Shown: positions 47,117 through 55,969, numbered from the stretch's first letter. The stretch is 64,000 nt of DNA from Kitasatospora sp. A2-31 (GCF_022288725.1 NZ_JAKNTA010000003.1:1-64000), one strand, 5' to 3'. Made by a program: numbers and translations. The notes: generated by a model from the sequence alone, not told the origin.

Positions 47117-47329
47117 TCAGCCGAGCCTGCGGTACGGGTACCTGCCCCGGATCCGCCGGACGAAGTAGCGGCCGTGGCTCTCCGCCGCCATCAACTCGCC
47201 GTGCACCCGCCGGGGAACGGAGTCGTAGGCGTACACGCCCCCTCCGACGAACTCCACCTCCAGCACCCGCCGCGCCGCGTCGTACCCGACCGAGCGCAGC
47301 GCCGAGGAGTCCACCGGCATGCGGTCCAT
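47117..47329 (-). CDS. KTSC domain protein
   Basis: 70 residues, the whole protein is one KTSC domain: MPVDSSALRSVGYDAARRVLEVEFVGGGVYAYDSVPRRVHGELMAAESHGRYFVRRIRGRYPYRRL. The conserved V-D-S-S-A-x-x-x-V-G-Y-D and Y-x-Y/F-x-x-V-P elements are present. KTSC domains occur in small proteins and fused to nucleases or lysyl-tRNA-synthetase-like proteins; the role is unknown. GGGAG precedes the ATG at 47329; ATG at 47320 is an alternative. Confidence 0.88.
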   Translation of the reverse strand: MDRMPVDSSALRSVGYDAARRVLEVEFVGGGVYAYDSVPRRVHGELMAAESHGRYFVRRIRGRYPYRRLG

Positions 47330-47398
47330 GGCACTCCCAGTGTGCGCGCCAAGGCCCCGGCCGCGCAGCGCGACCGGGGCCCCACCACCCGCACACCG

Positions 47399-48895
47399 TC
47401 AGACCAGCACGGGCTCCTGCTCCTTCTCCCGCGCCGCGGCCGCGACGCTCTCCGGCGCCGGCGCCGCCGGCCGGTGCCGCGGCAGCGCGCACATCAGCAG
47501 GAGCACCACCGCCAGGACCCCGACGACCCACCACATCGCGTGCACGAAGGCGGCACTGAACGCCTCCCCCGCGGCCGCGGGGGCGACCGCCTCCGGCATC
47601 GCCCCGAAGAACGCCACCGACACCAGACCCAGACCCAGCGCCATGCCCACCTGGCCCACCGTGTTGATCAGCCCGGAGGCCGAGCCGGCGTGCTCGCGCG
47701 GCACCTCGGCCAGGATCGCGTCCGTGATCGGCGCGACGATCAGCCCCATGCCCAGGCCCATGATCACCAGCGGCAGCGCCATCTGCCAGGGTGCGATCGC
47801 CGTTCCGTACCGCTCGGCCTCCGCGATGTAGACCAGCACGCCGGCCGCCATCACCGCCGCGCCCGCCTGGAGCACCTTGCGCCCGAACCGCGGCACCAGC
47901 TTCTGCACCGACAGCCCGGCGGCCGTGGAGACCGCGAGCGAGAACGGGATGCCGGTCGTGCCGGCCTTCAACGGGCTCCAGCCCAGACCGAGCTGCATGT
48001 AGAGGGTCCACACCAGGAAGAAGATCCCGGTGACCACGCCGAAGGTCAGCTGCACCCCGATACCGGCCGCGAAGCTCCGCACCCGGAACAGCGAGAGCTC
48101 GACCAGCGGCGAGCCGTCCCGCCGGGTCTTCACCCGCTCGTAGGCGACGAACAGCGCGAACACCGGCAGGCTCCCGGCCATCGAGAGGTAGCCCCAGAGC
48201 GGCCAGCCGGCCTCCCGGCCGTGGGTGAGCGGGTAGATCAGCATCAGCAGGCCCACGCTGGCCAGCAGCACGCCCACCAGGTCGAGCTTCAGCGCCCGCT
48301 CGGCCTTCGACTCGGCGATGAACGCCCGGCCCAGCAGCAGCCCGGCCACGCCGACCGGCAGGTTGATCAGGAAGATCGGCCGCCAGCCCAGGCCGAAGAG
48401 GTCCCACTCGGTCAGCAGCGCGCCGATCATGGGCCCGGACACCGCCCCCAGCCCCACCACCGCGCCGAACATGCCGAACACCTTGCCGCGTTCCTCCGCC
48501 GGGAAGGTCGCATGGATGATCGACAGCACCTGCGGCACCATCAGGGCGGCCGTGGCGCCCTGCACCACCCGCATCGCGACCAGCATCTCGGCGCCGCTCG
48601 CCACTCCGCAGAGCGCGGAGGCGAGCGTGAAGCCGCCGATGCCGACCAGGAACAGCCGCTTCCGGCCGTGGATGTCGCCCAGGCGCCCGCCGGTGATCAG
48701 CCCGATCGCGAAGGCCAGCGCGTAGCCGCCGGTCACCCACTGGACGGCGCTGAACGAGGCCCCGGTGTCGGCCTGGATGCTCGGCACGGCGATGTTCACG
48801 ATGGTGACGTCCACCAGGTCCATGAACGAGGCGGTCATCACGATCGCCAGCGCGATCCACCTGCGGCGGTCCGCCGCCGCGGCGTCCCTCGTCAT
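47399..48895 (-). CDS. MFS drug-exporter family transporter (DHA2 type)
   Basis: 498 residues. Multi-pass membrane protein with DHA2 signatures: SFMDLVDVTIVNIAVPSIQ in helix 1, GRLGDIHGRKRLF (motif A), VVQGATAALMVPQVLSI, and GLGMGLIVAPITDAILAEVP (motif C-like region). A charged tail ends the protein. Proton-driven drug efflux is likely. The ATG at 48895 has GAGGAG 6 bp upstream. It is divergent from a WYL regulator gene 93 bp away, which probably controls it. Confidence 0.95.
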   Translation of the reverse strand: MTRDAAAADRRRWIALAIVMTASFMDLVDVTIVNIAVPSIQADTGASFSAVQWVTGGYALAFAIGLITGGRLGDIHGRKRLFLVGIGGFTLASALCGVASGAEMLVAMRVVQGATAALMVPQVLSIIHATFPAEERGKVFGMFGAVVGLGAVSGPMIGALLTEWDLFGLGWRPIFLINLPVGVAGLLLGRAFIAESKAERALKLDLVGVLLASVGLLMLIYPLTHGREAGWPLWGYLSMAGSLPVFALFVAYERVKTRRDGSPLVELSLFRVRSFAAGIGVQLTFGVVTGIFFLVWTLYMQLGLGWSPLKAGTTGIPFSLAVSTAAGLSVQKLVPRFGRKVLQAGAAVMAAGVLVYIAEAERYGTAIAPWQMALPLVIMGLGMGLIVAPITDAILAEVPREHAGSASGLINTVGQVGMALGLGLVSVAFFGAMPEAVAPAAAGEAFSAAFVHAMWWVVGVLAVVLLLMCALPRHRPAAPAPESVAAAAREKEQEPVLV

Positions 48896-48988
48896 CACGT
48901 ACTCCTCTTCGTCGCTCTTCGGCACGTCTGCGACAGTAGAGGGGATGTAGGTCAGATCCTGTCCGCCTTGTCCGGCATCCTGGGCACC

Positions 48989-49972
48989 ATGACCGACACT
49001 CCGGCACGACTGCTGAGCCTGCTGTCCCTGCTCCAGACGCCGCGCGAGTGGCCCGGCAGCGAACTGGCCGAGCGCCTCGACGTCAGCCCGCGGACGATCC
49101 GCCGCGACATCGACCGGCTGCGCGCCCTCGGCTATCCGGTCGAGGCGACGATGGGCGCCGTCGGCGGCTACCGGCTGGTGGCCGGGACGGCCATGCCGCC
49201 GCTGCTGCTCGACGACGAGGAGGCGGTGGCCATCGCCGTCGGCCTCCGGGCGGCCGCCGGGCACGCCGTGGTGGGCATCGAGGAGGCCTCGGTGCGCGCG
49301 CTCGGCAAACTGCTCCAGGTGCTGCCGGGCCGGCTGCGCCACCGGGTCGGCGCACTCAACGCGGCCACCGTCCCGCTGCTCACCGGCGACGGCCCGACCG
49401 TCGACCCCGAGGACCTCACCGTGCTCGCCAACGCCGTCACCAACCGGGAGCGCCTGCGCTTCGCCTACCAGGCGGGCGACGGCGCCGAGACCAGGCGCCG
49501 GGTCGAGCCGGACCGGCTGGTCTCGGCGGGCCGCCGCTGGTACCTCGTCGGGTACGACCTGGACCGCGACGACTGGCGGCTGTTCCGGGTCGACCGGCTC
49601 AGCGAGCCCTTCCCCACCGGTGTCCGGTTCACCCCGCGGCCGCTCCCCGCCGAGGACGCGGCCGCGTTCGTGGCGAGCAAGCTGCGTCGGCACTCCCCGA
49701 CGTACACCCTGGACGCCACCGTGCAGGCCCCGGCGGCCGAGGTCGCCCGCCGGATCGGCGGCTACGGCGACTCCGCGGTCGAGCCGGTCGACGAGCACAC
49801 CTGCCGCCTCCGCTCCAGGGGCGACTCGCTGGAGTGGCTGGCGATGCGCCTGCTGATGCTCGGCTGCGAGTTCGAGGTGCACCGGCCGCCGGAGCTGCAC
49901 GCCCACCTGCGCGACCTTGCCGGGCGGGCCGACCGGGCTGCGAACGGCGGGAGCCGGGGCGGCACGGACTGA
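48989..49972 (+). CDS. WYL-domain transcription regulator (YafY-like)
   Basis: 327 residues. N-terminal HTH_11/DeoR-like helix-turn-helix (RLLSLLSLLQTPREWPGSELAERLDVSPRTIRRDIDRLRALGYPVEATMGAVGGYRLV), then a WYL domain (RLRFAYQAGDGAETRRRVEPDRLVSAGRRWYLVGYDLDRDDWRLFRVDRLSEP, where RRWYLVGY carries the W-Y-L motif) and a WCX C-terminal extension. The WYL domain senses a ligand or nucleic acid. It is divergent from the DHA2 exporter. The 3' end of the gene lies inside a strong hairpin. Confidence 0.94.
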   Translation: MTDTPARLLSLLSLLQTPREWPGSELAERLDVSPRTIRRDIDRLRALGYPVEATMGAVGGYRLVAGTAMPPLLLDDEEAVAIAVGLRAAAGHAVVGIEEASVRALGKLLQVLPGRLRHRVGALNAATVPLLTGDGPTVDPEDLTVLANAVTNRERLRFAYQAGDGAETRRRVEPDRLVSAGRRWYLVGYDLDRDDWRLFRVDRLSEPFPTGVRFTPRPLPAEDAAAFVASKLRRHSPTYTLDATVQAPAAEVARRIGGYGDSAVEPVDEHTCRLRSRGDSLEWLAMRLLMLGCEFEVHRPPELHAHLRDLAGRADRAANGGSRGGTD

Positions 49973-49994
49973 TCCCGTGCCGCCCCGGCTCCCG
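49948..49994. terminator. Convergent terminator overlapping the WYL gene 3' end
   Basis: Perfect 20-bp arms start CGGGAGCCGGGGC (49948-49967) and end GCCCCGGCTCCCG (49975-49994), with a 7-base loop that includes part of the WYL gene's TGA (49970-49972). It serves the convergent WYL and YbhB-like genes, and the left arm encodes the last residues of the WYL protein. Confidence 0.9.
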
Positions 49995-50005
49995 CGGAGG
50001 ATCCG

Positions 50006-50524
50006 TCAGACGCCGAACTCGGCGGTCAGCACCGCACGGGCCAGCGTGTGGAAGGTGATGTTGAAGCCGACCTGCGCCGGCGGCGTGTCGGCGGAGACGT
50101 CCAGCGTCTCGACGTCCAGCGCGTGCACGGCGAAGGCGTAGCGGTGCGGGGCGCCGGGCGGCGGCGCGGCGCCGTCGTACCGGTTGCCGGGGAAGTCGTT
50201 GCGGGCGTGGAACGAGCGCTCACCCGGCAGGTCCGCGTCGGACGAGCCGGCGCCGCGTGCCAGGCCCGCGGTGTCGGCCGGCAGGTTGAGGGCGAGCCAG
50301 TGCCACCAGCCGGAGCCGGTCGGGGCGTCCGGGTCGTAGCAGGTGACGGCGATGGACCTGGTGCCCTCGGGCAGGCCGGACCAGGCCAGCTGCGGCGAGA
50401 GGTTGCCGCCGGCGTGGATGAACTCCTCGCCCAGCTTGCCGCCTTCGGCGATGTCCTCGCTGGTCAGCTCGAAGGACGGCACCTGCGGCAGGAACTCGTA
50501 CGGCAGCGGCGGACGAACACTCAT
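50006..50524 (-). CDS. YbhB/YbcL family PEBP-like protein
   Basis: 172 residues of the phosphatidylethanolamine-binding protein fold: FELTSEDIAEGGKLGEEFIHAGGNLSPQLAWSGLPEGTRSIAVTCYDPDAPTGSGWWHWLALNLPAD (DPDAP and WxHW are the ligand-pocket motifs) and YDGAAPPPGAPHRYAFAVHALDVETLDV. No signal peptide. Function of bacterial members is mostly unknown. GAGGTGA site before the ATG. Convergent with the WYL gene. Confidence 0.95.
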   Translation of the reverse strand: MSVRPPLPYEFLPQVPSFELTSEDIAEGGKLGEEFIHAGGNLSPQLAWSGLPEGTRSIAVTCYDPDAPTGSGWWHWLALNLPADTAGLARGAGSSDADLPGERSFHARNDFPGNRYDGAAPPPGAPHRYAFAVHALDVETLDVSADTPPAQVGFNITFHTLARAVLTAEFGV

Positions 50525-50631
50525 GGGTGGTCACCTCTCGACGAGCCGGGGTCGCCCCGGCTCCTGGCTGAATGACGCCGTTCACTCTAGTGGGGTGCGC
50601 ACCCGATCGAAGCGGCCCTAGAGTCACCGTC

Positions 50632-51363
50632 ATGGCCCCGAACGACCGCAGTGGTTCCGCATCCACCCCCGACCCGGCCCGGATGATCGCCGATGCACGT
50701 CGGGCGCTCTTCACCATGGTCGGCGTCACGGCCGTCGTCTGGCTGCTGCAGCTGGTGAACTGGCTCGACGACTACGGCCTCAGCCGGGCGTACGGGATGC
50801 GGCCGCAGGAACTCGGCAGCCTGCCGCACATCGTCACCTCGCCGCTGCTGCACTGGAACTGGGCGCACCTGGAGGCCAACTCGGGCCCGCTGTTCGTCTT
50901 CGGCTTCCTCGCCGCCTACCGCGGGGTGAAGAAGTTCCTCGGCCTGACCGCGCTGCTCGCGGTGACCAGCGAGCTGACGGCCTGGGTCTTCGACGAGCCG
51001 GACTCCGTCGGCGTCGGCGCCAGCGGTCTGGTCTTCGGCTACTTCGGCTACGTGGTCCTGCGCGGCGTCTTCGACCGCAACCTGATCGACACCCTGATCG
51101 GCGTCGTGCTGGGCGCCTCCTACGCCTACATGGTCACCGGCGCCCTGCCGGGCGTCGCCCCGGGCATCAGCTGGGCCGCCCACCTCGGCGGGCTGGCCGG
51201 CGGACTGGCCGGCGCCTGGATCTTCCGCGACCGGGCACCGAAGGCCACCGCCCGGAAGCCCGCCGCCCCGGAGCCCGCCATCACCGGCGGCGCCACCGGC
51301 ACGCCCGCCGTCCCCGGCTCCAGGGCGGAGCTGCTCAAGGAATTGGACGACCTGGGCCTGTGA
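50632..51363 (+). CDS. Rhomboid family intramembrane serine protease
   Basis: 243 residues, six or so membrane helices. HWNWAHLEANSGPLFVFG carries the H-x4-H-x3-N element in helix 2, Ser131 lies in GVGASGLVFG (catalytic nucleophile), and His184 in SWAAHLGGLAGG (catalytic base). The C-terminal tail (RAPKATARKPAAPEP...) is cytosolic or extracellular, ending LLKELDDLGL. It cleaves membrane-protein helices in the bilayer; the substrate is unknown. ATG at 50632, 107 bp from the divergent YbhB-like gene. Confidence 0.95.
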   Translation: MAPNDRSGSASTPDPARMIADARRALFTMVGVTAVVWLLQLVNWLDDYGLSRAYGMRPQELGSLPHIVTSPLLHWNWAHLEANSGPLFVFGFLAAYRGVKKFLGLTALLAVTSELTAWVFDEPDSVGVGASGLVFGYFGYVVLRGVFDRNLIDTLIGVVLGASYAYMVTGALPGVAPGISWAAHLGGLAGGLAGAWIFRDRAPKATARKPAAPEPAITGGATGTPAVPGSRAELLKELDDLGL

Positions 51364-51417
51364 ACCGCGGCGACCGAACCGCAGCGGTCGAACGCGGGGA
51401 CCGAACCGCGGCGACCG
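51363..51417. repeat. 14-bp degenerate repeats after the rhomboid gene
   Basis: Four tandem units of the form AACCGC(G/A)GCGACCG (51363-51376, 51377-51390, 51391-51403, 51404-51417). They sit just after the rhomboid stop codon in the 160-bp gap before the next gene. Confidence 0.55.
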
Positions 51418-51523
51418 GACCCCCAGCGGCCGACCTGCAGCGGCGCGCCGCCAGCCAGGTATAGACCAGTGACCCCCCGCGGGCTAGCGTGAGGGCACCT
51501 GCCCCCTGCTCCGGAGCCGCACC

Positions 51524-52690
51524 GTGGAGTCGTCCGTCCTCGCCTTCGCCACCGATCTGCTCGACGAGGGGGCCGATGCCTTCTTCGGCAACCTCACCGA
51601 CCGGGCGGGCGTCGGCGGCGCCACCCTCGCCTCGGTCTACCACGAGGCCCGGGACGTCTTCCCGCACAACCCCCACCGGGTGATCCGCTACCTGGAGCCC
51701 GGCGCCGCCTACTTCCGCCCCGACCCGGCCCGCTGGGCCGGCCGACGGCTCCGGCCGACCCCGTCCACCGCCATCGGCGACCGCGACCCCTTCGCCGAGG
51801 CCGCCACCGAGGCCCGCCGGCGCGGACTGAAGCTGCACGCCTGGACGGTCTTCTGCCACAACGACCGGCTCGGCTTCGAGCACCCCGACTGCGCCCCCGC
51901 CAACGCCTTCGGCGACCGGCAGCTCACCGACCTCTGCCCGGCCCATCCGGAGGTCCGCGCGTACGCCGCGACCCTGGTCGCCGAGCTGGCCCGGTACGGG
52001 GTGGACGCGATCCGGGCCGAATCACTGCACTTCCACGGACTGCGCCACGGCTACCACCACGAGCGCTACTTCGAGGAGCTGGGCCCGGTCGCCGAGGCCC
52101 TGCTCGGGGTCTGCTTCTGCGCGCACTGCCGCGCCGCCGCCGACCGGGCCGGCGTGCCCGCCGAGGAGGTCGCGGCGGCGGTCCGGGCCGAGCTGCGCCG
52201 CCGGCTGGCGGACGAGGCCGCCGCCGCCGCACCCGCCGCCCTGGACGAGCTGGCGGACGGCGCCTTCGCCGCGTACGTCGACGCCTCCGCCGCCACGGTG
52301 TCCTCGCTCACCGCCGAGCTGGCCGAGCAGGCCCGCCACCACGGCATGCGGCTGAGCTTCATGGACGGTGGCGGACCGGGCCGCGGGTGGCTGGCCGGCA
52401 TCGACCTGCCCGCACTCGCCGGAGCCGCCGACCAGATCGAGACCCTCGGCTACGCGAAGACCCCGGAGGCGGTGCGCGAGAAGGTCGCCGCCTTCGCCCT
52501 GCACGGTGTCCGTCCGCAGGAGATGGCGGTGATCCTGCGGCCGACGGCCTCGGACTGCGACGGCCCGGCCGACCTCGCCGCCAAGATCGCGGTGTTGCGC
52601 GAACTGGGCGTGCCGGAGGTGGAGTTCTACCACTACGGCCTGATGCGGCTCTCCTCGCTCGACCGGATCGGCGCCGCCCTCGCGGGCTGA
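51524..52690 (+). CDS. Hypothetical TIM-barrel-like (glycoside-hydrolase-like) protein
   Basis: 388 residues, not assigned to a named family by me. The order of strands and helices resembles a TIM barrel: VLAFATDLLDEGADAFFGNL, GLKLHAWTVFCHND, DLCPAHPEVRAYAATLVAELARYGVDAIRAESLHFHG, GMRLSFMDGGG, DQIETLGYAKTP, EMAVILRPTASDCD. RAES after a barrel strand could supply a catalytic Glu, and the sequence GVCFCAHCRAA holds three close cysteines of unknown role. GTG start with CGGAG upstream. No signal peptide. The next gene, encoding a Tat-exported protein, is 182 bp downstream. Confidence 0.65.
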   Translation: MESSVLAFATDLLDEGADAFFGNLTDRAGVGGATLASVYHEARDVFPHNPHRVIRYLEPGAAYFRPDPARWAGRRLRPTPSTAIGDRDPFAEAATEARRRGLKLHAWTVFCHNDRLGFEHPDCAPANAFGDRQLTDLCPAHPEVRAYAATLVAELARYGVDAIRAESLHFHGLRHGYHHERYFEELGPVAEALLGVCFCAHCRAAADRAGVPAEEVAAAVRAELRRRLADEAAAAAPAALDELADGAFAAYVDASAATVSSLTAELAEQARHHGMRLSFMDGGGPGRGWLAGIDLPALAGAADQIETLGYAKTPEAVREKVAAFALHGVRPQEMAVILRPTASDCDGPADLAAKIAVLRELGVPEVEFYHYGLMRLSSLDRIGAALAG

Positions 52691-52872
52691 GGCAGGCGGC
52701 CGGCGCGGTAAACCGGCCGGCCGGGGCAGGTACCGGCCAGGCAGGATCCGGCCAACGGACGCCTGCCGGTCGTCCGAAAACCGTCGCTCACCTGCGCGAT
52801 TGCGCCTGTCCATGCCAACATCTGAACCCTAGGCTCCCCCTCGTCGTGATCATCCGCCGAGGGGGAGCACCC

Positions 52873-53889
52873 ATGGAGACCACACCCGCCCGCATCAGCC
52901 GCCGAAGGCTGCTCGCCGGAGCCGCCGGCACCGCCGGCGCAGCCGCCCTGGCCACCGCGGCCGGCACCACCCCGGCCGCCGCGGCCACCACCATCCCGGC
53001 CGCCGCCCCCTACGCGCCCAAGCTCCCGCACCAGATCGAGGCCGAGGCGCTGGTCGACCACCTGCGCCTGCTGCCCTGGGAGTTCGAGGCCAACCGCTAC
53101 AAGGCCAAGAACACCCCGCTGGAGAACCTCAACAGCCGTGTCCAGTGGGGCGCCCCGGGCCACCCCGAGGACTTCTACAACCTGTCGCAGTGCTCGTCCT
53201 TCCTCAGCCTGGTGCTGGAGCGCGCCTACGGCACCGCGCCCACCAAGCCGGCCGCCGCGCTGCCCTGGCCGGCCTACAGCTACGGCTGGGCGAACGAGCA
53301 GTACTTCCGGGACAACTTCTACTTCGACAAGACCGACACCAAGGACTTCCCGAACGCCCAGGAGTACCGGACCGCCTTCGCCCGGAAGGACGTCGCCGGG
53401 TCCGACCCGCTGCCGCACTTCGAGCCCGTCACCAAGCCGGTCAACCTGCGCCCCGGCGACCTCGTCGCCTTCGAGTACGACGACGACGGCGACGCGCTCT
53501 ACACCGGGCACATCGTCATGATCCGCGAGCGCAAGGGCGTCTGGACCGACCCCGAGGTCGACAGGCTCGTCGGCCCCAACGTCACCCCCTACGTCTTCGA
53601 GATCATCGACTGCACCAGCGGCCCGCACGGCAGCCCGAACCTCGGCGGGGCCGCCACCGAGCTCTACCGCGCCTTCCCGGACACCCGCTTCGAGGAGGTC
53701 CTCACCACCACCGGCCAGTCCACCTTCGTCAAGCACAACGGCGTCGGCTACGGCCACATGGTCTTCTACGCGGACGCCGACACCAAGCTGTTCGCCGGCT
53801 ACCGCTGGAGCGTCACCTCCAGGACCCCGCACGCGGCGAAGGACCGCCCGATCGCGGCCGGCCGGGTCTGGCTCAAGGACAACCTCTGA
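52873..53889 (+). CDS. Tat-exported NlpC/CHAP-like protein
   Basis: 338 residues. A twin-arginine signal (ISRRRLLAGAAGTAGAAALATAAGTTPAAAA, cleavage near residue 37) sends it out of the cell. The mature part has NLSQCSSFLSLVLERAYG (Cys107) followed by PGDLVAFEYDDDGDALYTGHIVMI (His213). This Cys ... G-D-L-V ... GHI order is that of NlpC/P60- and CHAP-type cysteine peptidases, although the spacing is large and the intervening block (YSYGWANEQYFRDNFYF) is unfamiliar. It may act on cell-wall peptides. The family assignment is inference from pattern. Confidence 0.75.
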   Translation: METTPARISRRRLLAGAAGTAGAAALATAAGTTPAAAATTIPAAAPYAPKLPHQIEAEALVDHLRLLPWEFEANRYKAKNTPLENLNSRVQWGAPGHPEDFYNLSQCSSFLSLVLERAYGTAPTKPAAALPWPAYSYGWANEQYFRDNFYFDKTDTKDFPNAQEYRTAFARKDVAGSDPLPHFEPVTKPVNLRPGDLVAFEYDDDGDALYTGHIVMIRERKGVWTDPEVDRLVGPNVTPYVFEIIDCTSGPHGSPNLGGAATELYRAFPDTRFEEVLTTTGQSTFVKHNGVGYGHMVFYADADTKLFAGYRWSVTSRTPHAAKDRPIAAGRVWLKDNL

Positions 53890-53904
53890 CCTGACCCGCC
53901 CCGG

Positions 53905-55524
53905 TCACCTCCGCCGCCGGGAGGTCCCGAACAGGCTCCGGGTGATCTCCCGCCCGAGCTGGGTCCCGGCGGACCGCGCGAAGGACTTGAGCGCCGGGCT
54001 GCTCAGCAGCGAGCCGAGCAGCCCGCCGTCCTCCTTCCCGTCCCGGTCCGCCCCCCGGCGCGGCTCGTCCTCCCCCTTCGGGACGTCCGGCACCTCCGGC
54101 ACCTCGGCGGCAGCGGGCCGCGCCGCCCGGGCGGCCAGCTTCTCGTACGCCGAGTCCCGGTCGACCGCGTCCCGGTACCGGGCCGTCAGGGCGGAGGCGT
54201 CCACCGCCGCCCGCAGCGCCGCCGGCTCGATCGGACCCATCAACGACTGCGGCGCCCGCAGCCTGGTCGCCGCGACGGGCGTCGGCGCGCCCTTCTCGGA
54301 GAGCACCGTCACCACCGCCTCGCCGGTGCCGAGCGTGGTCAGCACCTCCGCCAGGTCGTACACGGACGACCGGGGGAAGGTCGACACGGTCGCCTTCAGC
54401 GCCTTGGCGTCGTCCGGGGTGAAGGCGCGCAGCGCGTGCTGCACCCGGTTGCCCAGCTGGGCGAGCACGTCGGCGGGGACGTCCTTCGGCGTCTGGGTGA
54501 CGAGGAAGATGCCCACGCCCTTGGAGCGGATCAGCCGGACGGTCCGGGTGATCGCCTCCAGGAAGGCCTTGGAGGCGCCCTTGAAGAGCAGGTGCGCCTC
54601 GTCGAGGAAGAAGACCAGCTTGGGCCGGTCGAGGTCGCCCACCTCGGGGAGCTCCTGGTAGAGGTCGGCCAGCAGCCACATCAGGAAGGTCGAGAAGAGC
54701 CGCGGCCGGTCCTGCACCGCGGGCAGCTCCAGCACCGAGACCACGCCCCGGCCGTCCGGCGCGGTCCGCAGCAGTTCGGTGGTGTCGAACTCCGGCTCGC
54801 CGAAGAACGCACCGGCGCCCTCGTTCTCCAGCACGGTGAGCGAGCGGAGGATCACCCCGGCGGTCGCCGCCGAGAGCCCGCCGATGCCCTTCAGCTCGTC
54901 CTTCCCCTCGGGCGAGGCGAGGAAGGCGATGACGGCGGTGAGGTCCTTGAGGTCGTACAGCTCCAGCCCGTTGCGGTCGGCGTAGTGGAAGACCAGGCCG
55001 AGCGAGGACTCCTGGGTCTCGTTCAGGTCCAGCACCTTGGCCAGCAGCAGTGGGCCGAAGCTGGTCACGGTGGCCCTGATCGGGATGCCCTCGCCCTGGC
55101 CGCCGAGCGCGTAGAACTCGCTCGGGCAACCCTGCGGCGCCCAGTCCTGGCCGACCTCGGCCGCGCGGGCGGCGGTCCGTCCGCTCGGCGCGCCGGGCGC
55201 CGAGACACCGGAGACGTCGCCCTTGACGTCGGCCAGGAACACCGGGACGCCCTGGGCGGAGAGCTGCTCGGCGATCAGCTGGAGGGTCTTGGTCTTGCCG
55301 GTGCCGGTGGCGCCGGCCACCAGTCCGTGCCGGTTGAGCGCCCCGAGCGGGACGCGCACCGGGGCGTCCGGGTAGGCGGTGCCGTCCAGCAGCACGGCGC
55401 CGAGGTCGAGTGCGGGGCCGGTGAAGGCGTAGCCGCCGGCGATCTCCCGCACCTGCGGCGGGAGGCCGGCGGCGGGGCCGGCGGACGGCGGCTCGGCGGG
55501 GGACGGCGGCTCGGCGGGGGGCAT
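53905..55524 (-). CDS. HerA-like ATPase (DUF853)
   Basis: 539 residues. Walker A VAGATGTGKTKTLQLIAEQL (about residue 66) and Walker B LVFFLDEAHLLFKGASKAFLEAI (about 310) of the HerA/FtsK superfamily; LADVKGDVSG and VTQTPKDVPADVLAQLGNRVQHALRAFTPDD are diagnostic of the DUF853 branch. The C-terminus is basic (GREITRSLFGTSRRRR). The family assembles hexameric DNA-pumping ATPases, but no NurA-like nuclease is adjacent. GGAG lies about 10 bp before the ATG. Divergent from the VapB-like gene. Confidence 0.95.
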   Translation of the reverse strand: MPPAEPPSPAEPPSAGPAAGLPPQVREIAGGYAFTGPALDLGAVLLDGTAYPDAPVRVPLGALNRHGLVAGATGTGKTKTLQLIAEQLSAQGVPVFLADVKGDVSGVSAPGAPSGRTAARAAEVGQDWAPQGCPSEFYALGGQGEGIPIRATVTSFGPLLLAKVLDLNETQESSLGLVFHYADRNGLELYDLKDLTAVIAFLASPEGKDELKGIGGLSAATAGVILRSLTVLENEGAGAFFGEPEFDTTELLRTAPDGRGVVSVLELPAVQDRPRLFSTFLMWLLADLYQELPEVGDLDRPKLVFFLDEAHLLFKGASKAFLEAITRTVRLIRSKGVGIFLVTQTPKDVPADVLAQLGNRVQHALRAFTPDDAKALKATVSTFPRSSVYDLAEVLTTLGTGEAVVTVLSEKGAPTPVAATRLRAPQSLMGPIEPAALRAAVDASALTARYRDAVDRDSAYEKLAARAARPAAAEVPEVPDVPKGEDEPRRGADRDGKEDGGLLGSLLSSPALKSFARSAGTQLGREITRSLFGTSRRRR

Positions 55525-55660
55525 CGGGCACACTCCAGAGGCAGTGCTGAGGGTCGACGATCGCGACATTTCCCATGAAACAGTCGCAATCGGCCGCCCG
55601 CAGCTCGCACCCGAGGGCGTGGCGGCGTCGCGGCTGCTGCGCCATCCGCCGCCCAAACGG

Positions 55661-55673
55661 TAGGCTTTCCGTG
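55661..55673 (+). promoter_or_regulatory. Likely core promoter of a leaderless VapB-like transcript
   Basis: TAGGCT (55661-55666) lies 6 bp before the GTG at 55673, so transcription would begin at or next to the start codon. No ribosome site is seen before the GTG. Confidence 0.5.
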
Positions 55674-55969
55674 TGATCTTCAAACGCATCGGCAACGGGC
55701 GGCCGTACCCGGATCACGGCCGGACCAGCACCCGCCAGTGGGCGGACGTCGCCCCGCGTCCGGTGCGGCTGGACCAGCTGGTGACCACCAAGGGGCAGCT
55801 GGACCTCGAAACGCTCCTCGCGGAGGACTCCACCTTCTACGGGGACCTCTTCGCCCACGTCGTGAAGTGGCACGGCGACCTCTACCTGGAGGACGGGCTG
55901 CACCGGGCGGTCCGCGCCGCGCTCCAGCAGCGCCAGGTGCTGCACGCCCGCGTCCTCGAGATGGAGTGA
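55673..55969 (+). CDS. Small conserved protein, VapB-like annotation
   Basis: 98 residues: MIFKRIGNGRPYPDHGR, RQWADVAPRPVRLDQLVTTKGQLDLETLLAEDSTFYGDLFAHVVKWHGDLYLEDGLHRAVRAALQQRQVLHARVLEM. The block is well conserved in streptomycetes, and homologues are sometimes named VapB-type antitoxin, but no PIN toxin is adjacent and I see no standard antitoxin DNA-binding fold. GTG start without a Shine-Dalgarno site, probably leaderless. Divergent from the HerA-like ATPase (148-bp gap). Confidence 0.8.
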   Translation: MIFKRIGNGRPYPDHGRTSTRQWADVAPRPVRLDQLVTTKGQLDLETLLAEDSTFYGDLFAHVVKWHGDLYLEDGLHRAVRAALQQRQVLHARVLEME

